Below are positions 1-9,815 of a stretch of DNA of 64,000 bases, one piece after another. A program made the position numbers and the translations under genes. The notes under the pieces are model-generated. The model searched no databases, was not told the DNA's origin, and saw only the letters and a list, made by a program, of their open reading frames with translations. How positions within the stretch are numbered: position 1 is the stretch's first letter; the number at the start of each line of letters is the position of its first letter. The DNA comes from Streptomyces sp. NBC_00775. GTDB taxonomy: Bacteria; Actinomycetota; Actinomycetes; Streptomycetales; Streptomycetaceae. Location: assembly GCF_036347135.1 (NCBI RefSeq), contig NZ_CP108938.1, forward strand, positions 5,518,001 through 5,582,000, read 5' to 3'.

Positions 1-3000
1 CGCTCGCTACGCGGGGAGTTGACGCGCTCGACGACTACTTCTCACGCTATCTGCCGCAGTTGGGGCTCGCGGTGGTGGTTCCGATGGCCGTGCTCGCCCG
101 GATCGTCACCGAGGACTGGGTGTCGGCGGCGATCATCGTCGGCACGCTGCCGCTGATCCCGCTCTTCATGGTTCTGATCGGCTGGGCCACGCGGACCCAG
201 ATGGACCGTCAGTGGCGGCTGCTGTCACGCCTTTCGGGGCACTTCCTGGACGTCGTCGCGGGGCTGCCCACGCTCAAGGTGTTCGGCCGGGCCAAGGCAC
301 AGGCCGAGTCGATCCGGAAGATCACCGGCGAGTACCGGCAGGCGACCATGCGGACGCTGCGGATCGCCTTCCTGTCGTCCTTCGCGCTGGAGCTGCTCGC
401 CACGATCTCGGTCGCGCTGGTCGCGGTGACCATCGGGATGCGGCTCGTGCACGGCGAGATGGACCTGTACGTAGGGCTCGTCATCCTCGTCCTCGCGCCC
501 GAGGCGTATCTGCCGCTGCGGCAGGTGGGGGCGCAGTACCACGCCGCGGCCGAAGGGCTGGCGGCGGCCGAGGAGATCTTCTCGGTGCTGGAGACACCGG
601 TTCCGGCGTCCGGCTCGCTGCGCGCGCCGGCGGGGGAGATCGGCTTCGAGGGCGTCACCGTGCGGTACCCGGGCCGTTCCGGGGACGCGGTCTCGGACCT
701 CTCGTTCACGGTCGACCCCGGTGAGACGGTCGCCCTTGTCGGGCCGAGCGGCGTGGGCAAGTCGACACTGCTGAACGTCCTGTTGGGGTTTGTGGCGCCC
801 ACCGAGGGCCGGGTGCGGGTCGGGGGAGTCGATCTTGGCGAGGCCGACCGGGTGGAGTGGCGCTCGCGGATCGCCTGGGTGCCGCAGCGGCCCCATCTGT
901 ACGCCGGGTCCATCGCCGAGAACGTACGGCTGGCACGGCCCGACGCCGACGACGCGGCGCTGCGCCGGGCGCTCGCCGACGCGGGTGCGGCCGGTTTCGT
1001 CGACGCGCTGCCCGACGGGGTCGACACGGTCCTCGGCGAGGACGGAGCCGGGCTGTCGGCCGGCCAGCGCCAACGCCTCGCCCTGGCCCGGGCGTTCCTC
1101 GCGGACCGGCCCGTGCTGCTCCTCGACGAGCCGACCGCCTCGCTGGACGGGGCGACCGAGGCGGAGGTCGTGGACGCGGTGCGGCGGCTCGCTGTGGGGC
1201 GGACGGTGCTGCTGGTCGTGCACCGGCCGGCGTTGCTGGGGGTGGCGGACCGGGTGGTGCGGCTGGAGCCACAGGCGTCTGCCGACGTGCCTGGTTTGGC
1301 GGAGCCCGTCGTGACCGCCGAGGTGCCCGGCTCCGCGGACGCCGGCCGTGCGCAGTCGCTGCGACCGGTCGAGCCGGAAAACGTGCCCGCAGCGGACGGC
1401 GAAGAGCCCCATGCGGCACCTCGGGCGCGTGGGGGCGTGCTCGCTCGCGTCCGGGCCATGGCCGCTCCCCGGCGCGGGCCGCTCACGCTCGCTCTGCTCC
1501 TCGGAAGTCTCGCGCTCGGGAGTGCCGTCGGTCTGATGGCCACCTCCGGGTGGCTCATCTCGCGGGCGTCCCAGCAGCCGCCGGTGCTGTATCTGATGGT
1601 GGCCGTGACGGCCACGCGGGCGTTCGGGATCGGGCGGGCCGTGTTCCGGTACACGGAGCGGCTCGTGTCGCACGACGCGGTGCTGAAGATGCTGGCCGAC
1701 ACCCGGGTCGCCGTGTACCGGCGCCTCGAACGCCTCGCGCCCGCCGGGCTGCGGACGACCCGGCGCGGAGATCTGCTGTCGCGGCTCGTCGCCGACGTGG
1801 ACGCGATGCAGGACTACTGGCTGCGGTGGCTGCTGCCCGCCGGAGCCGCGGTCGTCGTGTCCGCCGCCTCCGTCGGCTTCACCGCCTGGCTGCTGCCCGA
1901 GGCCGGTGCCGCCCTCGCCGTCGGACTGCTGGCGGCCGGCATCGGCGTCCCGCTCGTGACCGGTGCCGTGGCGCGCCGTGCCGAACGGCGACTGGCCCCC
2001 GCGCGCGGCGTCCTGGCGACCCGGGTGACCGATCTGCTCACGGGAACAGCCGAGTTGACCGTCGCGGGCGCGCTGCCCGCCCGTACCGCCGAGGCGCGGC
2101 GGGCCGACACCGTACTCACCCGCATCGCCTCCCGGGCCGCCACCGCGACCGCGCTCGGCGACGGGCTCACGGCACTCGCGTCCGGACTGACCGTCGCGGC
2201 CACCGCCCTCGTGGGTGCCCAGGCGGTCGCCGCCGGGCGCCTGGGCGGCGTGGCGATGGCCGTCGTCGTCCTCACCCCGCTGGCCGCCTTCGAGGCCGTC
2301 CTGGGGCTGCCGCTCGCCGTCCAGTACCGGCAGCGGGTGCACAAGAGTGCGGAGCGCGTGTACGAAGTGCTGGACGCGCCCGATCCCGTAAGCGAACCGG
2401 AACGTCCGCAGCAGGCGCCCGCGTCGCCGTTCCCGCTGCGTGTACGGGGGCTCCGGGCCCGTCACACCGGACAGGACCGGGACGCGCTCGCCGGGCTCGA
2501 CCTGACCCTCGAACAGGGCCGCAGGATCGCCGTCGTCGGCCCCTCCGGGTCGGGGAAGACCACGCTCGCGCAGGTACTGCTGCGGTTCCTGGACCCGGAC
2601 GCGGGGACGTACACGGTGGGCGGCGTGGACGCGTACGGCATGGACGGGGACGCCGTACGCCGCATGGTCGGGCTGTGTGCCCAGGACGCGCACCTCTTCG
2701 ACAGCACCGTGCGCGAGAACCTGCTGCTGGCCCGGAAGGACGCGACGGAGGCCGAGCTGCGCGACGCGCTCGCGCGGGCCCGGCTCCTCGACTGGGCCGA
2801 CGGGCTGCCCGACGGGCTCGACACGCTGATCGGTGAGCACGGCGCACGGCTGTCGGGCGGCCAGCGGCAGCGGCTCGCGCTCGCCCGCGCGCTGCTCGCC
2901 GACTTCCCCGTCCTCGTCCTCGACGAGCCCGCGGAACACCTCGACCTGCCGACGGCCGACGCGCTCACCGCGGATCTGCTGGCCGCGACCGAGGGCCGTA

Positions 3001-3191
3001 CGACGCTGCTGGTCACGCACCGGCTGGCCGGACTCGACGCGGTGGACGAGGTGATCGTGCTCGCGGAGGGGCGGGTGGTCCAGCGGGGTCCGTACGCGGA
3101 GCTGGCGGCCGGCGAGGGGCCGCTGCGGGACATGGTGGAGCGGGAAGCGGCGGGGGATCTGCTGGTCGGGGCCGCGGGGCAATACAGCTAG
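1..3191 (+). CDS. cydDC: Fused thiol-reductant ABC exporter CydD-CydC, 5' partial
   Basis: The gene is open from the first in-frame base (position 3), so its start lies upstream of the window. It carries two complete ABC half-transporters in one chain, each a membrane domain followed by an ATPase. The first ATPase (about 640-1270) has Walker A GPSGVGKST, signature LSAGQ and Walker B VLLLDEPTASLD; the second (about 2440-3150) has GPSGSGKTT, LSGGQ and VLVLDEPAEHLD. A Pro/Ala/Glu-rich linker joins them near 1270-1440. CydDC exports cysteine/glutathione to the periplasmic side and is needed for assembly of cytochrome bd oxidase. Actinomycetes often fuse the two halves as here. cydAB is expected just upstream, outside the window. 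Confidence 0.93.
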   Translation, partial: LATRGVDALDDYFSRYLPQLGLAVVVPMAVLARIVTEDWVSAAIIVGTLPLIPLFMVLIGWATRTQMDRQWRLLSRLSGHFLDVVAGLPTLKVFGRAKAQAESIRKITGEYRQATMRTLRIAFLSSFALELLATISVALVAVTIGMRLVHGEMDLYVGLVILVLAPEAYLPLRQVGAQYHAAAEGLAAAEEIFSVLETPVPASGSLRAPAGEIGFEGVTVRYPGRSGDAVSDLSFTVDPGETVALVGPSGVGKSTLLNVLLGFVAPTEGRVRVGGVDLGEADRVEWRSRIAWVPQRPHLYAGSIAENVRLARPDADDAALRRALADAGAAGFVDALPDGVDTVLGEDGAGLSAGQRQRLALARAFLADRPVLLLDEPTASLDGATEAEVVDAVRRLAVGRTVLLVVHRPALLGVADRVVRLEPQASADVPGLAEPVVTAEVPGSADAGRAQSLRPVEPENVPAADGEEPHAAPRARGGVLARVRAMAAPRRGPLTLALLLGSLALGSAVGLMATSGWLISRASQQPPVLYLMVAVTATRAFGIGRAVFRYTERLVSHDAVLKMLADTRVAVYRRLERLAPAGLRTTRRGDLLSRLVADVDAMQDYWLRWLLPAGAAVVVSAASVGFTAWLLPEAGAALAVGLLAAGIGVPLVTGAVARRAERRLAPARGVLATRVTDLLTGTAELTVAGALPARTAEARRADTVLTRIASRAATATALGDGLTALASGLTVAATALVGAQAVAAGRLGGVAMAVVVLTPLAAFEAVLGLPLAVQYRQRVHKSAERVYEVLDAPDPVSEPERPQQAPASPFPLRVRGLRARHTGQDRDALAGLDLTLEQGRRIAVVGPSGSGKTTLAQVLLRFLDPDAGTYTVGGVDAYGMDGDAVRRMVGLCAQDAHLFDSTVRENLLLARKDATEAELRDALARARLLDWADGLPDGLDTLIGEHGARLSGGQRQRLALARALLADFPVLVLDEPAEHLDLPTADALTADLLAATEGRTTLLVTHRLAGLDAVDEVIVLAEGRVVQRGPYAELAAGEGPLRDMVEREAAGDLLVGAAGQYS

Positions 3192-3384
3192 GTCCCGTTG
3201 TCGGGGGCGGGCGGGAATGTGACGACAGGGCCCAGGAGCGGTCCGTGCCTCCGGCGTTCGCCGTCCGGCCGCCCCGGACCGGCCGGCAGCCGGTGGAGCG
3301 GGCCTCCCGCACCTCCGGTCCTGGCCTTCCCGCACGACCCCATCCCGACTTTCCCTTACAAATAGGACTAACTACGCTCAAGCC

Positions 3385-5124
3385 ATGTCAGTAGCTCCCG
3401 CCTCGCCCGACCCGGACGGCGGCCCGGACAGGGCGGCTCGGGCGTCCCGGAGCCTGCAAGGGCTGTCGGCCGAGCTGACCGCGCGTGTGCCGCAGCTGCT
3501 GGAGGCGATGCGTTCGGTCGGGTCGGGCCTTGAGCTCCACTCCACGCTGGACCGGATCTGCGAGACAGCCGCCCAGCTGGCGGACGCGCGGTACGCGGCC
3601 ATCGGGGTCGTGGCGGAGGACGGGAACGGGCTCGCGGACTTCGTCTATTACGGGGTCGACGAGGAGACCGCCCAGCGGATCGGACGGCTGCCCGACGGGC
3701 ACAAGGGGCTGCTCGGGGCGCTCATCCACGACCCGGGGCCGGTGCGGCGCGCGAACCTGGCCGACGATCGGCGCTCCTGCGGGTTCCCTGAGCACCATCC
3801 GCCGATGCGGAGCTTCCTCGGGGTTCCGATCCGGGTACAGGGGGAGATCTTCGGGAATCTGTATCTGGCCGAGAAGCGCGGCGGCGGCCCGTTCAACGAC
3901 TACGACCTCGACATGGTCCGGGTGCTGGCCGCGGAGGCCGGTATCGCCATCGGCAACGCCCGTCTGTACGAGGCCGCCCAGCAGCGCGAGCGCTGGATCG
4001 ACGGGTCGGTGGCCGTCACCACGGCGCTGCTGTCGGGCGGCGACGCCGAGGACGCCCTCCAGGTCGTCGCCGAACAGGCCCGCCGGCTCTCCGGCTCCGC
4101 GGCCGGGCTCGTGCTGCTGCCCGCAGAGGAGGGCGGCCTGGAGATCGTCGCCGTCGCCCTGGAAGGCCCCTCGAAGACGCTCGGCATGGTCATCCCGCCG
4201 GAGAGCGAATTCGTCGCCGAAATCCTCGACGGGGAGGCCGTGTTCGTCGACGACGCGGCCACCGACCGGCGCATGCTCCCGGAACCCGCACGCGAATACG
4301 GGCCGATGATGATGCTGCCGCTGCAGAGCGACGGCCGGGTGCTGGGGGCCCTCGTCACCCCGCGCACCCGCGACGGCCGCCCGTTCACCGAGACCGAACG
4401 CATCCTCGCCACGCAGTTCGCCTCGCAGGCCGCACTCGCGCTGATGATGGCCGAGGCCCAGCGTGACCGGGAGCGGCTCGCGGTGTACGAGGACCGCGAC
4501 CGGATCGCCCGTGACCTGCACGACCTCGTGATCCAGCGGCTGTTCGCCACCGGGATGATGCTGGAGAGCGCACAGCGGCGGTCAGTCGTGCCCGAGGTTC
4601 AGGAGGGCGTCGGCAAGGCGGTCGACGAACTCGACGTCACCATCCAGGAGATCCGCACCGCCATCTTCGCGCTCCAGCAAGGCCCCGCCGAAGTACCGTC
4701 CGGACTGCGCACCCGTGTGCTGCGTGAGATCAACATGGCCGCCGTACCCCTCGGCTTCAAGCCCGGCCACCGCTTCATCGGCCCCGTCGACACACTGGTG
4801 GGCGAACTCACCGGCAAGAACCTCATCGCCGCCCTGCGCGAGGCCCTCTCCAATGCCTTCCGGCACTCCGGGGCCTCCCGCATCGACGTCGTCGTCGACG
4901 CGACCGCGCACCTCCCGGACGGACAGCAGGGCGTACGGCTCAGCGTCGCCGACGACGGGGTCGGCATCCCCGACGGGGGGCGGCGCAGCGGCCTGCGGAA
5001 CCTCAAGCGGCGGGCCGAGTCGCTGGGCGGGGACAGTTGGTACGGGGCGGGGATCGGGGAGGGAGGGGGCGGTACGACGGTGGTCTGGCAAGCGCCGTAC
5101 GCTCCGCGGGTTGGGCCGGTTTGA
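3385..5124 (+). CDS. GAF-GAF sensor histidine kinase, DevS/NarX type
   Basis: A 579-residue soluble sensor kinase with two GAF domains (about 45-195 and 210-355), a HisKA_3 dimerisation region with the phospho-acceptor His near residue 379 (RDRIARDLHDLVIQRLF), and a HATPase domain with N box REALSNAFRHSG and G box DDGVGIPDGG. This layout matches the redox and gas sensors DevS/DosT, which phosphorylate NarL-type regulators; no such regulator is adjacent, so it is an orphan here. Whether the GAF domains bind haem cannot be told by eye. The ATG start has no clear Shine-Dalgarno sequence. Its position beside cydDC suggests, as inference only, a link to respiration or redox. Confidence 0.88.
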   Translation: MSVAPASPDPDGGPDRAARASRSLQGLSAELTARVPQLLEAMRSVGSGLELHSTLDRICETAAQLADARYAAIGVVAEDGNGLADFVYYGVDEETAQRIGRLPDGHKGLLGALIHDPGPVRRANLADDRRSCGFPEHHPPMRSFLGVPIRVQGEIFGNLYLAEKRGGGPFNDYDLDMVRVLAAEAGIAIGNARLYEAAQQRERWIDGSVAVTTALLSGGDAEDALQVVAEQARRLSGSAAGLVLLPAEEGGLEIVAVALEGPSKTLGMVIPPESEFVAEILDGEAVFVDDAATDRRMLPEPAREYGPMMMLPLQSDGRVLGALVTPRTRDGRPFTETERILATQFASQAALALMMAEAQRDRERLAVYEDRDRIARDLHDLVIQRLFATGMMLESAQRRSVVPEVQEGVGKAVDELDVTIQEIRTAIFALQQGPAEVPSGLRTRVLREINMAAVPLGFKPGHRFIGPVDTLVGELTGKNLIAALREALSNAFRHSGASRIDVVVDATAHLPDGQQGVRLSVADDGVGIPDGGRRSGLRNLKRRAESLGGDSWYGAGIGEGGGGTTVVWQAPYAPRVGPV

Positions 5125-5215
5125 GGTGGGGCCCGGTTATGGCTGGGGGTCGGCTTGTAGGTGACGTCTGCTTCGAGCCGCGGGTTGTGGTTTGACTGCG
5201 GGTGAGTGGGGGCTT

Positions 5216-5248
5216 GTCGCGCAGTTCCCCGCGCCCCTTGCGGGGCGC
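5216..5248. repeat. Dispersed palindromic repeat, copy 1
   Basis: The stretch contains GTCGCGCAGTTCCCCG followed by a hairpin, GCGCCCC-TTG-CGGGGCGC. A second copy in the opposite orientation lies at 34825-34862. Similar sequences are very common between Streptomyces genes. Here it sits between the convergent kinase and HAD genes, where it could end transcription. A degenerate duplication (ACGGGG, one base, GCTCA) follows it up to the HAD stop codon. Confidence 0.7.
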
Positions 5249-5280
5249 TCAACTTACGGGGAGCTCAAGCTACGGGGCGC

Positions 5281-6153
5281 TCAGTGCAGGCGTTCCGCGA
5301 GTATGCGCTCGATGACGACCGCCACGCCGTCCTCGTTGTTGGCGACCGTGCGTCCGGAGGCCGCGGCGATCACCTCGGGATGGGCGTTGCCCATGGCGTA
5401 CGACTGGCCCGCCCAGCTGAGCATCTCGACGTCATTCGGCATGTCACCGAAGGCGACGACTTCCTCGGGGGAGATACCGCGCTCGGCGCAGCACAGCGCG
5501 AGAGTGCTGGCCTTGGAGACGTCGGGGCCGCTGATCTCCAGCAGGGCGCTGGGGCTGGAGCGGGTGACGTTGGCCCGGTCGCCGATGGCCAGGCGGGCGA
5601 CGGTGAGGAAGGCGTCGGGGTCGAGCTCGTGATGGAAGGCGAGGATCTTGAGCACCGGTTCGCCGGCACCGGGGGCGTCCGCCGCCAGAAGCTTCTCGGC
5701 GGGCGCGAGGCTGTCGGGGGTCTCCATGTGCAGCTTGGGGTACGTGGGCTCCTGGTAGAAGCCGTACGTCTGCTCCACGGCGAACACGGCGCCCGGCGCG
5801 GCCTCGCGCACCAGCCGTACGGCGTCGAGCGCGTTCTCCCGCGCCAGCTCGCGGACCTTGACGAACCGGTGGGCGCCGGGGCCGCCGTGCAGGTCGACCA
5901 CGGCGGCACCGTTGCCGCAGATCGCCAGGCCGTGCCCATGGACGTGGTCGCTGACGACGTCCATCCAGCGAGCCGGGCGGCCGGTGACGAAGAAGACCTC
6001 GATGCCCGCCTGCTCGGCGGCGGCGAGGGCGGCGATCGTGCGCTCGGACACCGACTTGTCGTCGCGCAGCAGGGTGCCGTCGAGATCCGTGGCGATCAGC
6101 CGGGGCGGAACGGTGGAGGCCGGGGTCTCGGGCCGTCGAGTCGCTGAGGTCAC
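5281..6153 (-). CDS. HAD-superfamily (Cof-type) phosphatase
   Basis: A cytosolic HAD hydrolase of about 290 residues. Motif I is [12 protein letters not shown] near the N-terminus, motif II SerThr is in FFVTGRPARW, and the C-terminal metal-binding motif is [14 protein letters not shown], typical of the Cof/YidA subfamily that dephosphorylates sugar phosphates or nucleotides. I chose the GTG at 6153 because GGGAG lies nine bases upstream; earlier in-frame starts (6171, 6201) would add a poorly conserved leader. A paralogue lies at 16985-17821. The substrate cannot be predicted. Confidence 0.85.
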   Translation of the reverse strand: MTSATRRPETPASTVPPRLIATDLDGTLLRDDKSVSERTIAALAAAEQAGIEVFFVTGRPARWMDVVSDHVHGHGLAICGNGAAVVDLHGGPGAHRFVKVRELARENALDAVRLVREAAPGAVFAVEQTYGFYQEPTYPKLHMETPDSLAPAEKLLAADAPGAGEPVLKILAFHHELDPDAFLTVARLAIGDRANVTRSSPSALLEISGPDVSKASTLALCCAERGISPEEVVAFGDMPNDVEMLSWAGQSYAMGNAHPEVIAAASGRTVANNEDGVAVVIERILAERLH

Positions 6154-6270
6154 CCGCCCATTCTCCCGCATATGCGCGCACGGCCGTGCGGCGGACCGCA
6201 CATGTGAGTGATTACCGTCCTCACCAGCACCGTTACGCCCCGTCCAGCCAAGGGCGGCCGGGGCGGGGTC

Positions 6271-7173
6271 TCAGGGCAGCTGCGCCAGAGCCTCCATGGC
6301 GATCCGCTCGAAGATCTTCACGTCGGCCGCGAAGTCCGAGTCGGGGATCGGCCAGTGGATCACGATGTCGGTGAAGCCCAGCTCCGCGTGCCTGCCCGCG
6401 AAGTCGACGAACGCGTCGAGGGACTCCAGCGGACGGCCACGGTCCGGGGTGAAGCCGGTGAGCAGGATCTTGTCGAGCTCGCCGACGTCCCGGCCGATCG
6501 CGGCGCACGCGTCGGCCAGCTTGTCGACCTGCCCGCGAATGGCCTGAACCGACTGGTCGGGGGTGCCGGTTTCGTACAGCTTCGGGTCGCCGGTCGTCAC
6601 CCACGCCTGCCCGTGCCGGGCGGCGAGCTTCAGTCCGCGAGGCCCGGTGGCGGCCACCGCGAAGGGCAGCCGGGGGCGCTGGACGCAGCCCGGGATGTTG
6701 CGCGCCTCGTGCGCCGAGTAGTGGTCACCGCCGTACGAGACGGAGTCCTCGGTCAGGAGCCGGTCGAGCAGCGGTACGAACTCGCCGAAGCGGTCGGCGC
6801 GCTCGCGCGGGGTCCAGGGGTCCTGGCCGAGCGCCGTGGCGTCGAAGCCGGTGCCGCCCGCGCCGATGCCCAGGGTGACCCGGCCGTTCGAGATGTCGTC
6901 GAGGGAGATCAGGTCCTTGGCGAGCGTCACCGGGTGCCGGAAGTTCGGCGAGGTCACGAGCGTGCCGAGGCGGAGCCGGTCGGTGACGGCGGCCGCGGCG
7001 GTCAGCGTCGGCACGGCCCCGAACCACGGGCCGTCGCGGAAGGTCCGCCACGACAGATGGTCGTACGTGAACGCGGTGTGGAAGCCGAGCTGCTCCGCAC
7101 GCTGCCAGGCGGAACGCCCGCCCTCGTGCCAGCGGACGTACGGCAGGATCACAGTGCTCAGACGCAGACTCAT
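6271..7173 (-). CDS. LLM-class (F420-dependent) oxidoreductase
   Basis: A bacterial luciferase-like monooxygenase fold protein of about 300 residues beginning [15 protein letters not shown]. Segments such as [24 protein letters not shown] and [10 protein letters not shown] are characteristic of the family. In actinomycetes most members with this pattern use reduced coenzyme F420, but FMN use cannot be excluded by eye. The internal ATG at 7173 was preferred to an upstream start at 7218 because homologues begin directly with the first beta strand. It appears monocistronic, 97 bases from the start of the HAD gene. Substrate unknown. Confidence 0.83.
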   Translation of the reverse strand: MSLRLSTVILPYVRWHEGGRSAWQRAEQLGFHTAFTYDHLSWRTFRDGPWFGAVPTLTAAAAVTDRLRLGTLVTSPNFRHPVTLAKDLISLDDISNGRVTLGIGAGGTGFDATALGQDPWTPRERADRFGEFVPLLDRLLTEDSVSYGGDHYSAHEARNIPGCVQRPRLPFAVAATGPRGLKLAARHGQAWVTTGDPKLYETGTPDQSVQAIRGQVDKLADACAAIGRDVGELDKILLTGFTPDRGRPLESLDAFVDFAGRHAELGFTDIVIHWPIPDSDFAADVKIFERIAMEALAQLP

Positions 7174-7241
7174 GCATCGAGCGTAAGCGGAACCGCCCAG
7201 TGGTCGCGGCCACCGCATGATCGCCCCCGCTGCCTGCCTGG

Positions 7242-7790
7242 TCAGTGCCCCGAGGGAAACCGCAGGTACCGCGGCGGTACGGCCTGGGTGAGCCAGACCC
7301 CGTTCGCGCTGACCCGGAAGACATGGCCGTCGCGGTGCATGGCGGCGGCGTCCACGGAGAGCACGACCGGCCGGCCGCGGCGGGCGCCGACGCGGGTGGC
7401 GGTCTCCCGGTCCGGCGAGAGGTGCACGTCGTGCCGGTTCATGGGCCGCAGGCCCTCGGCGCGGATCGCGTCCAGGTTGCGGGCCACGGTCCCGTGGTAG
7501 AGGTACGCGGGCGGAGTCGCCGGGGGCAGTCCGAGGTCGACCTCGACGGAGTGGCCCTGGCTGGCGCGGATCCGGGTCCCCTCGATCGCGAAGCGCCGCT
7601 TGTCGTTCGTGGCCACCACGTGATCGAGTTCCTCGCGCGTGATCCGGAAGCCGTGCGCGGCCGCCGCGGCCATCAGCGTCTCGATCTCCACCCAGCCGCC
7701 CTCGCCGAGCGTGAGCCCGATCCGCTCGGGCTGGTGCCGCAGATGCTTCGAGAGGTACTTCGACACCTTCACGGTGCGTCTTTCATCCAT
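7242..7790 (-). CDS. kptA: RNA 2'-phosphotransferase, KptA/Tpt1 family
   Basis: About 182 residues. The N-terminal winged-helix part is [19 protein letters not shown] and the C-terminal catalytic part contains [14 protein letters not shown] and MNRHDVHLS, the conserved KptA/Tpt1 blocks that bind NAD+ and the 2'-phosphate. Family members transfer an internal RNA 2'-phosphate to NAD+, giving ADP-ribose 1'',2''-cyclic phosphate. The bacterial role is uncertain because bacteria lack yeast-type tRNA splicing. The ATG at 7790 has GGAGAG 12 bases upstream; the ATG at 7802 would place that sequence directly against the start codon, so the shorter form is preferred. Confidence 0.88.
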   Translation of the reverse strand: MDERRTVKVSKYLSKHLRHQPERIGLTLGEGGWVEIETLMAAAAAHGFRITREELDHVVATNDKRRFAIEGTRIRASQGHSVEVDLGLPPATPPAYLYHGTVARNLDAIRAEGLRPMNRHDVHLSPDRETATRVGARRGRPVVLSVDAAAMHRDGHVFRVSANGVWLTQAVPPRYLRFPSGH

Positions 7791-7858
7791 CCGTTCGTTC
7801 ATCTCTCCAGCGTGCCTGGCGAGAGACGGATCACGCATTTGATTTTGATTCGGAGGTT

Positions 7859-7912
7859 TGATCCACAGCCAAGTCCTGTTATCCACAGGGGAATTGACGA
7901 ATCTGTGGACAA
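7859..7912. promoter_or_regulatory. Three clustered DnaA boxes
   Basis: Within 54 bases lie TGATCCACA (7859-7867, one mismatch), TTATCCACA (7879-7887, perfect) and, on the other strand, TGTGGACAA (7904-7912, perfect). They fill the short gap between the 3' end of the MerR gene and the start of kptA. They could bind DnaA for titration or for control of kptA. Confidence 0.6.
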
Positions 7913-7924
7913 CTCACCAGCCAT

Positions 7925-8869
7925 TTAGGGCATTTCGTCAACAGTGCCCAGTTTGCCGTAGTTTGAGGCAAGGTGGTCCAAGGTCCGTGCCTGCACCTCC
8001 CGTTCGGCAGCCGCAACGACGAAAGCCGCCACCTGCCCGGCACCAACCAGCCCCTCAACAGCCCGCATTGTGTCCGCCGGAATCTCCACAGAACGCGTCT
8101 CGTCCTTGAGCTCCGGGGGTTGCCCCGCACCGAGGTGCTGACGCAGGTGCCGGTTGGCGAACAGCCGCATGGCACGGGCCAGTTCGGCGTCCACCGTCTG
8201 CTGCGCGAGCGGGCGCAGTCGTCGAACGAGCGAGGCCGCCTCGGCCGCGTCCGCGTCGGTCGGCTGACGCTCCCCCAGATAGCGAGCGAAGACGTGCTCC
8301 GTCGTGAACTCCAGGAAACGGGAGGCAATGTGCTCGACCTGCCCCCTCAACTCCCGCAAATGGACCGAGATCGCGGACAGCGGAACTCCCGCCGCCGACA
8401 ACTCGACGGCCACGGCCAGCTCTTGAGGACTCGGAACGAGGAAGGAGTCCGCGTCCCCGGGAACCGGCTCCAGTACACCGAGTTCGACGGCGTCGGCGAC
8501 CGCCGCGTCGTCCGGGCTGCCGCCGAACCGCTCGTCGAGCTCGGCCCGCGAGATGCGTACGGCCTCCTCGTCGGTCCACGGCCCGTCGACCTCCGCGACC
8601 AGACCGAGGATCCCGCCGAGACCCCGGCCCGTGTCCCAGGCCTCCAGGAGCTCCTTGATGGAGGCCAGCGTGTAGCCGCGGTCCAGGAGGCCGGCGATCT
8701 GCCGCAGCCGGGCCAGATGCGCGTCCGCGTACACATTGGCGCGGCCGCGCCGCTCGGGGCGGGGGAGCAGCCCGCGGTCCTGATAGGCGCGGATCGTCCG
8801 GACCGTGGCACCGCTGTGGTGCGCCAGGTCCTCGATCCGGTACGCGACACCGGCCGACTCGTCGCTCAC
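7925..8869 (-). CDS. MerR-family transcriptional regulator
   Basis: A 314-residue regulator. The N-terminal MerR winged helix is clear: YRIEDLAHHSGATVRTIRAY, then GLLPRPERRGRANVY and HLARLRQIAGLLDRGYTLASI. The remaining 200 residues are an effector region with no Cys metal site, unlike metal-sensing MerR proteins. The GTG at 8869 was chosen because the MerR domain begins right after it and GGGAGGGCGGGAAGC precedes it. It is the last gene of the operon running from 12420, 22 bases after the PF10118 hydrolase, so it probably autoregulates the operon through the 12421-12671 intergenic region (inference). Confidence 0.87.
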   Translation of the reverse strand: MSDESAGVAYRIEDLAHHSGATVRTIRAYQDRGLLPRPERRGRANVYADAHLARLRQIAGLLDRGYTLASIKELLEAWDTGRGLGGILGLVAEVDGPWTDEEAVRISRAELDERFGGSPDDAAVADAVELGVLEPVPGDADSFLVPSPQELAVAVELSAAGVPLSAISVHLRELRGQVEHIASRFLEFTTEHVFARYLGERQPTDADAAEAASLVRRLRPLAQQTVDAELARAMRLFANRHLRQHLGAGQPPELKDETRSVEIPADTMRAVEGLVGAGQVAAFVVAAAEREVQARTLDHLASNYGKLGTVDEMP

Positions 8870-8891
8870 GCTTCCCGCCCTCCCGGCCTCG

Positions 8892-9815
8892 CTACGCGAT
8901 GGCCGCGCGTCCGATCGCCCCCGCAGCCGACCGTGCCGCCGGTGACTGCGCCAGATACTCGACGGCCCTGCGCAGTGAGCCCTCCTGGGACGGATGGTAC
9001 GACCGCCGCAGGTAGCGGGGTATGGCCGTGCCGAGCTCCTTCCAGGTGGGCAGCAGACCCTTGCGTACGGCCCTGTTGTGGGCGGCGAGCGAGTAGCGCA
9101 GGCGGCCGGCGAGCTGGGGATCGTGGCGTATGAGGTAGGCGGCACCCCATGCCCACAGGTACAGCATCATCGGCGCGGTGACCGCCATGCCCGCGATCCT
9201 GCGCGCGTAGCGGGGCAGGCCCTCGCCGCCGCAGTGCTGGTACATGTCGAAGGCGACCGCGCGGTGCTCGACCTCCTCCGCGCCGTGCCAGCGCAGCAGG
9301 TCGAGCATGACCTCGTCGGCGTCGGCGAGGTCCAGGCCCTCGGCCGCCAGCACCCAGTCGCCCAGCACCGCGGTGAACTGCTCGATCGCCGCGATCACCG
9401 ACAGCCGGAAGCGCAGCCACTCCTCGGCCGGTATCGGCGCCCCCAGGGGCGGCTTCTCGCCCAGCAGCCTCTCGAAGAGGAAGTCGACGTACTTGGTGAA
9501 GTCCGCGGTGTCCAGACGCTGCGCCGCGAGGTGGTCGAGGACGTGGGCGTGCTGCACGCTGTGCGTCGACTCCTGACCCATGAATCCCTTGACGTCCTTG
9601 AGGAGTTCGGGGTCGTCGACCAGCGGCAGCCCCTCCTTGAAGACCTTCACGAACCACCGCTCCCCCGCGGGCAGCAGCAGATGCAGCACGTTGATGACAT
9701 GGGTGGCGGTGGGCTCGTCCGGTATCCAGTGCAGCGGCGTCCGCTGCCAGTCGAAGGAGACCCGGCGCGGGGCGATCGCATGGTGGTCGTCGCTCATGGA
9801 GGCGAGCTCGCTCAC
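8892..9815 (-). CDS. Metal-dependent hydrolase, PF10118 family
   Basis: A 307-residue, mostly helical protein. The pattern RWFVKVFKEGLPLVDDPEL, FMGQESTHSVQHAHV and LRWHGAEEVEHRAVAFDMYQH, with E-x-x-H repeats, matches the predicted metal-dependent hydrolase family PF10118, which looks like a di-iron helical bundle. The catalysed reaction is unknown. The GTG at 9815 overlaps the stop of the upstream SDR fusion (GTGA), which implies translational coupling; an internal ATG at 9797 is the alternative start. The tight linkage to an EphD-like enzyme suggests lipid or hydrophobic substrates (inference). Confidence 0.8.
   Translation of the reverse strand: MSELASMSDDHHAIAPRRVSFDWQRTPLHWIPDEPTATHVINVLHLLLPAGERWFVKVFKEGLPLVDDPELLKDVKGFMGQESTHSVQHAHVLDHLAAQRLDTADFTKYVDFLFERLLGEKPPLGAPIPAEEWLRFRLSVIAAIEQFTAVLGDWVLAAEGLDLADADEVMLDLLRWHGAEEVEHRAVAFDMYQHCGGEGLPRYARRIAGMAVTAPMMLYLWAWGAAYLIRHDPQLAGRLRYSLAAHNRAVRKGLLPTWKELGTAIPRYLRRSYHPSQEGSLRRAVEYLAQSPAARSAAGAIGRAAIA

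Noticed and set aside
225..3335. Very long open frames on the strand opposite cydDC and similar antisense frames under other genes
   Set aside because: They result from GC-rich third positions; the translations are low-complexity Arg/Pro/Gly-rich with no domains, while the plus-strand frame has all ABC motifs.
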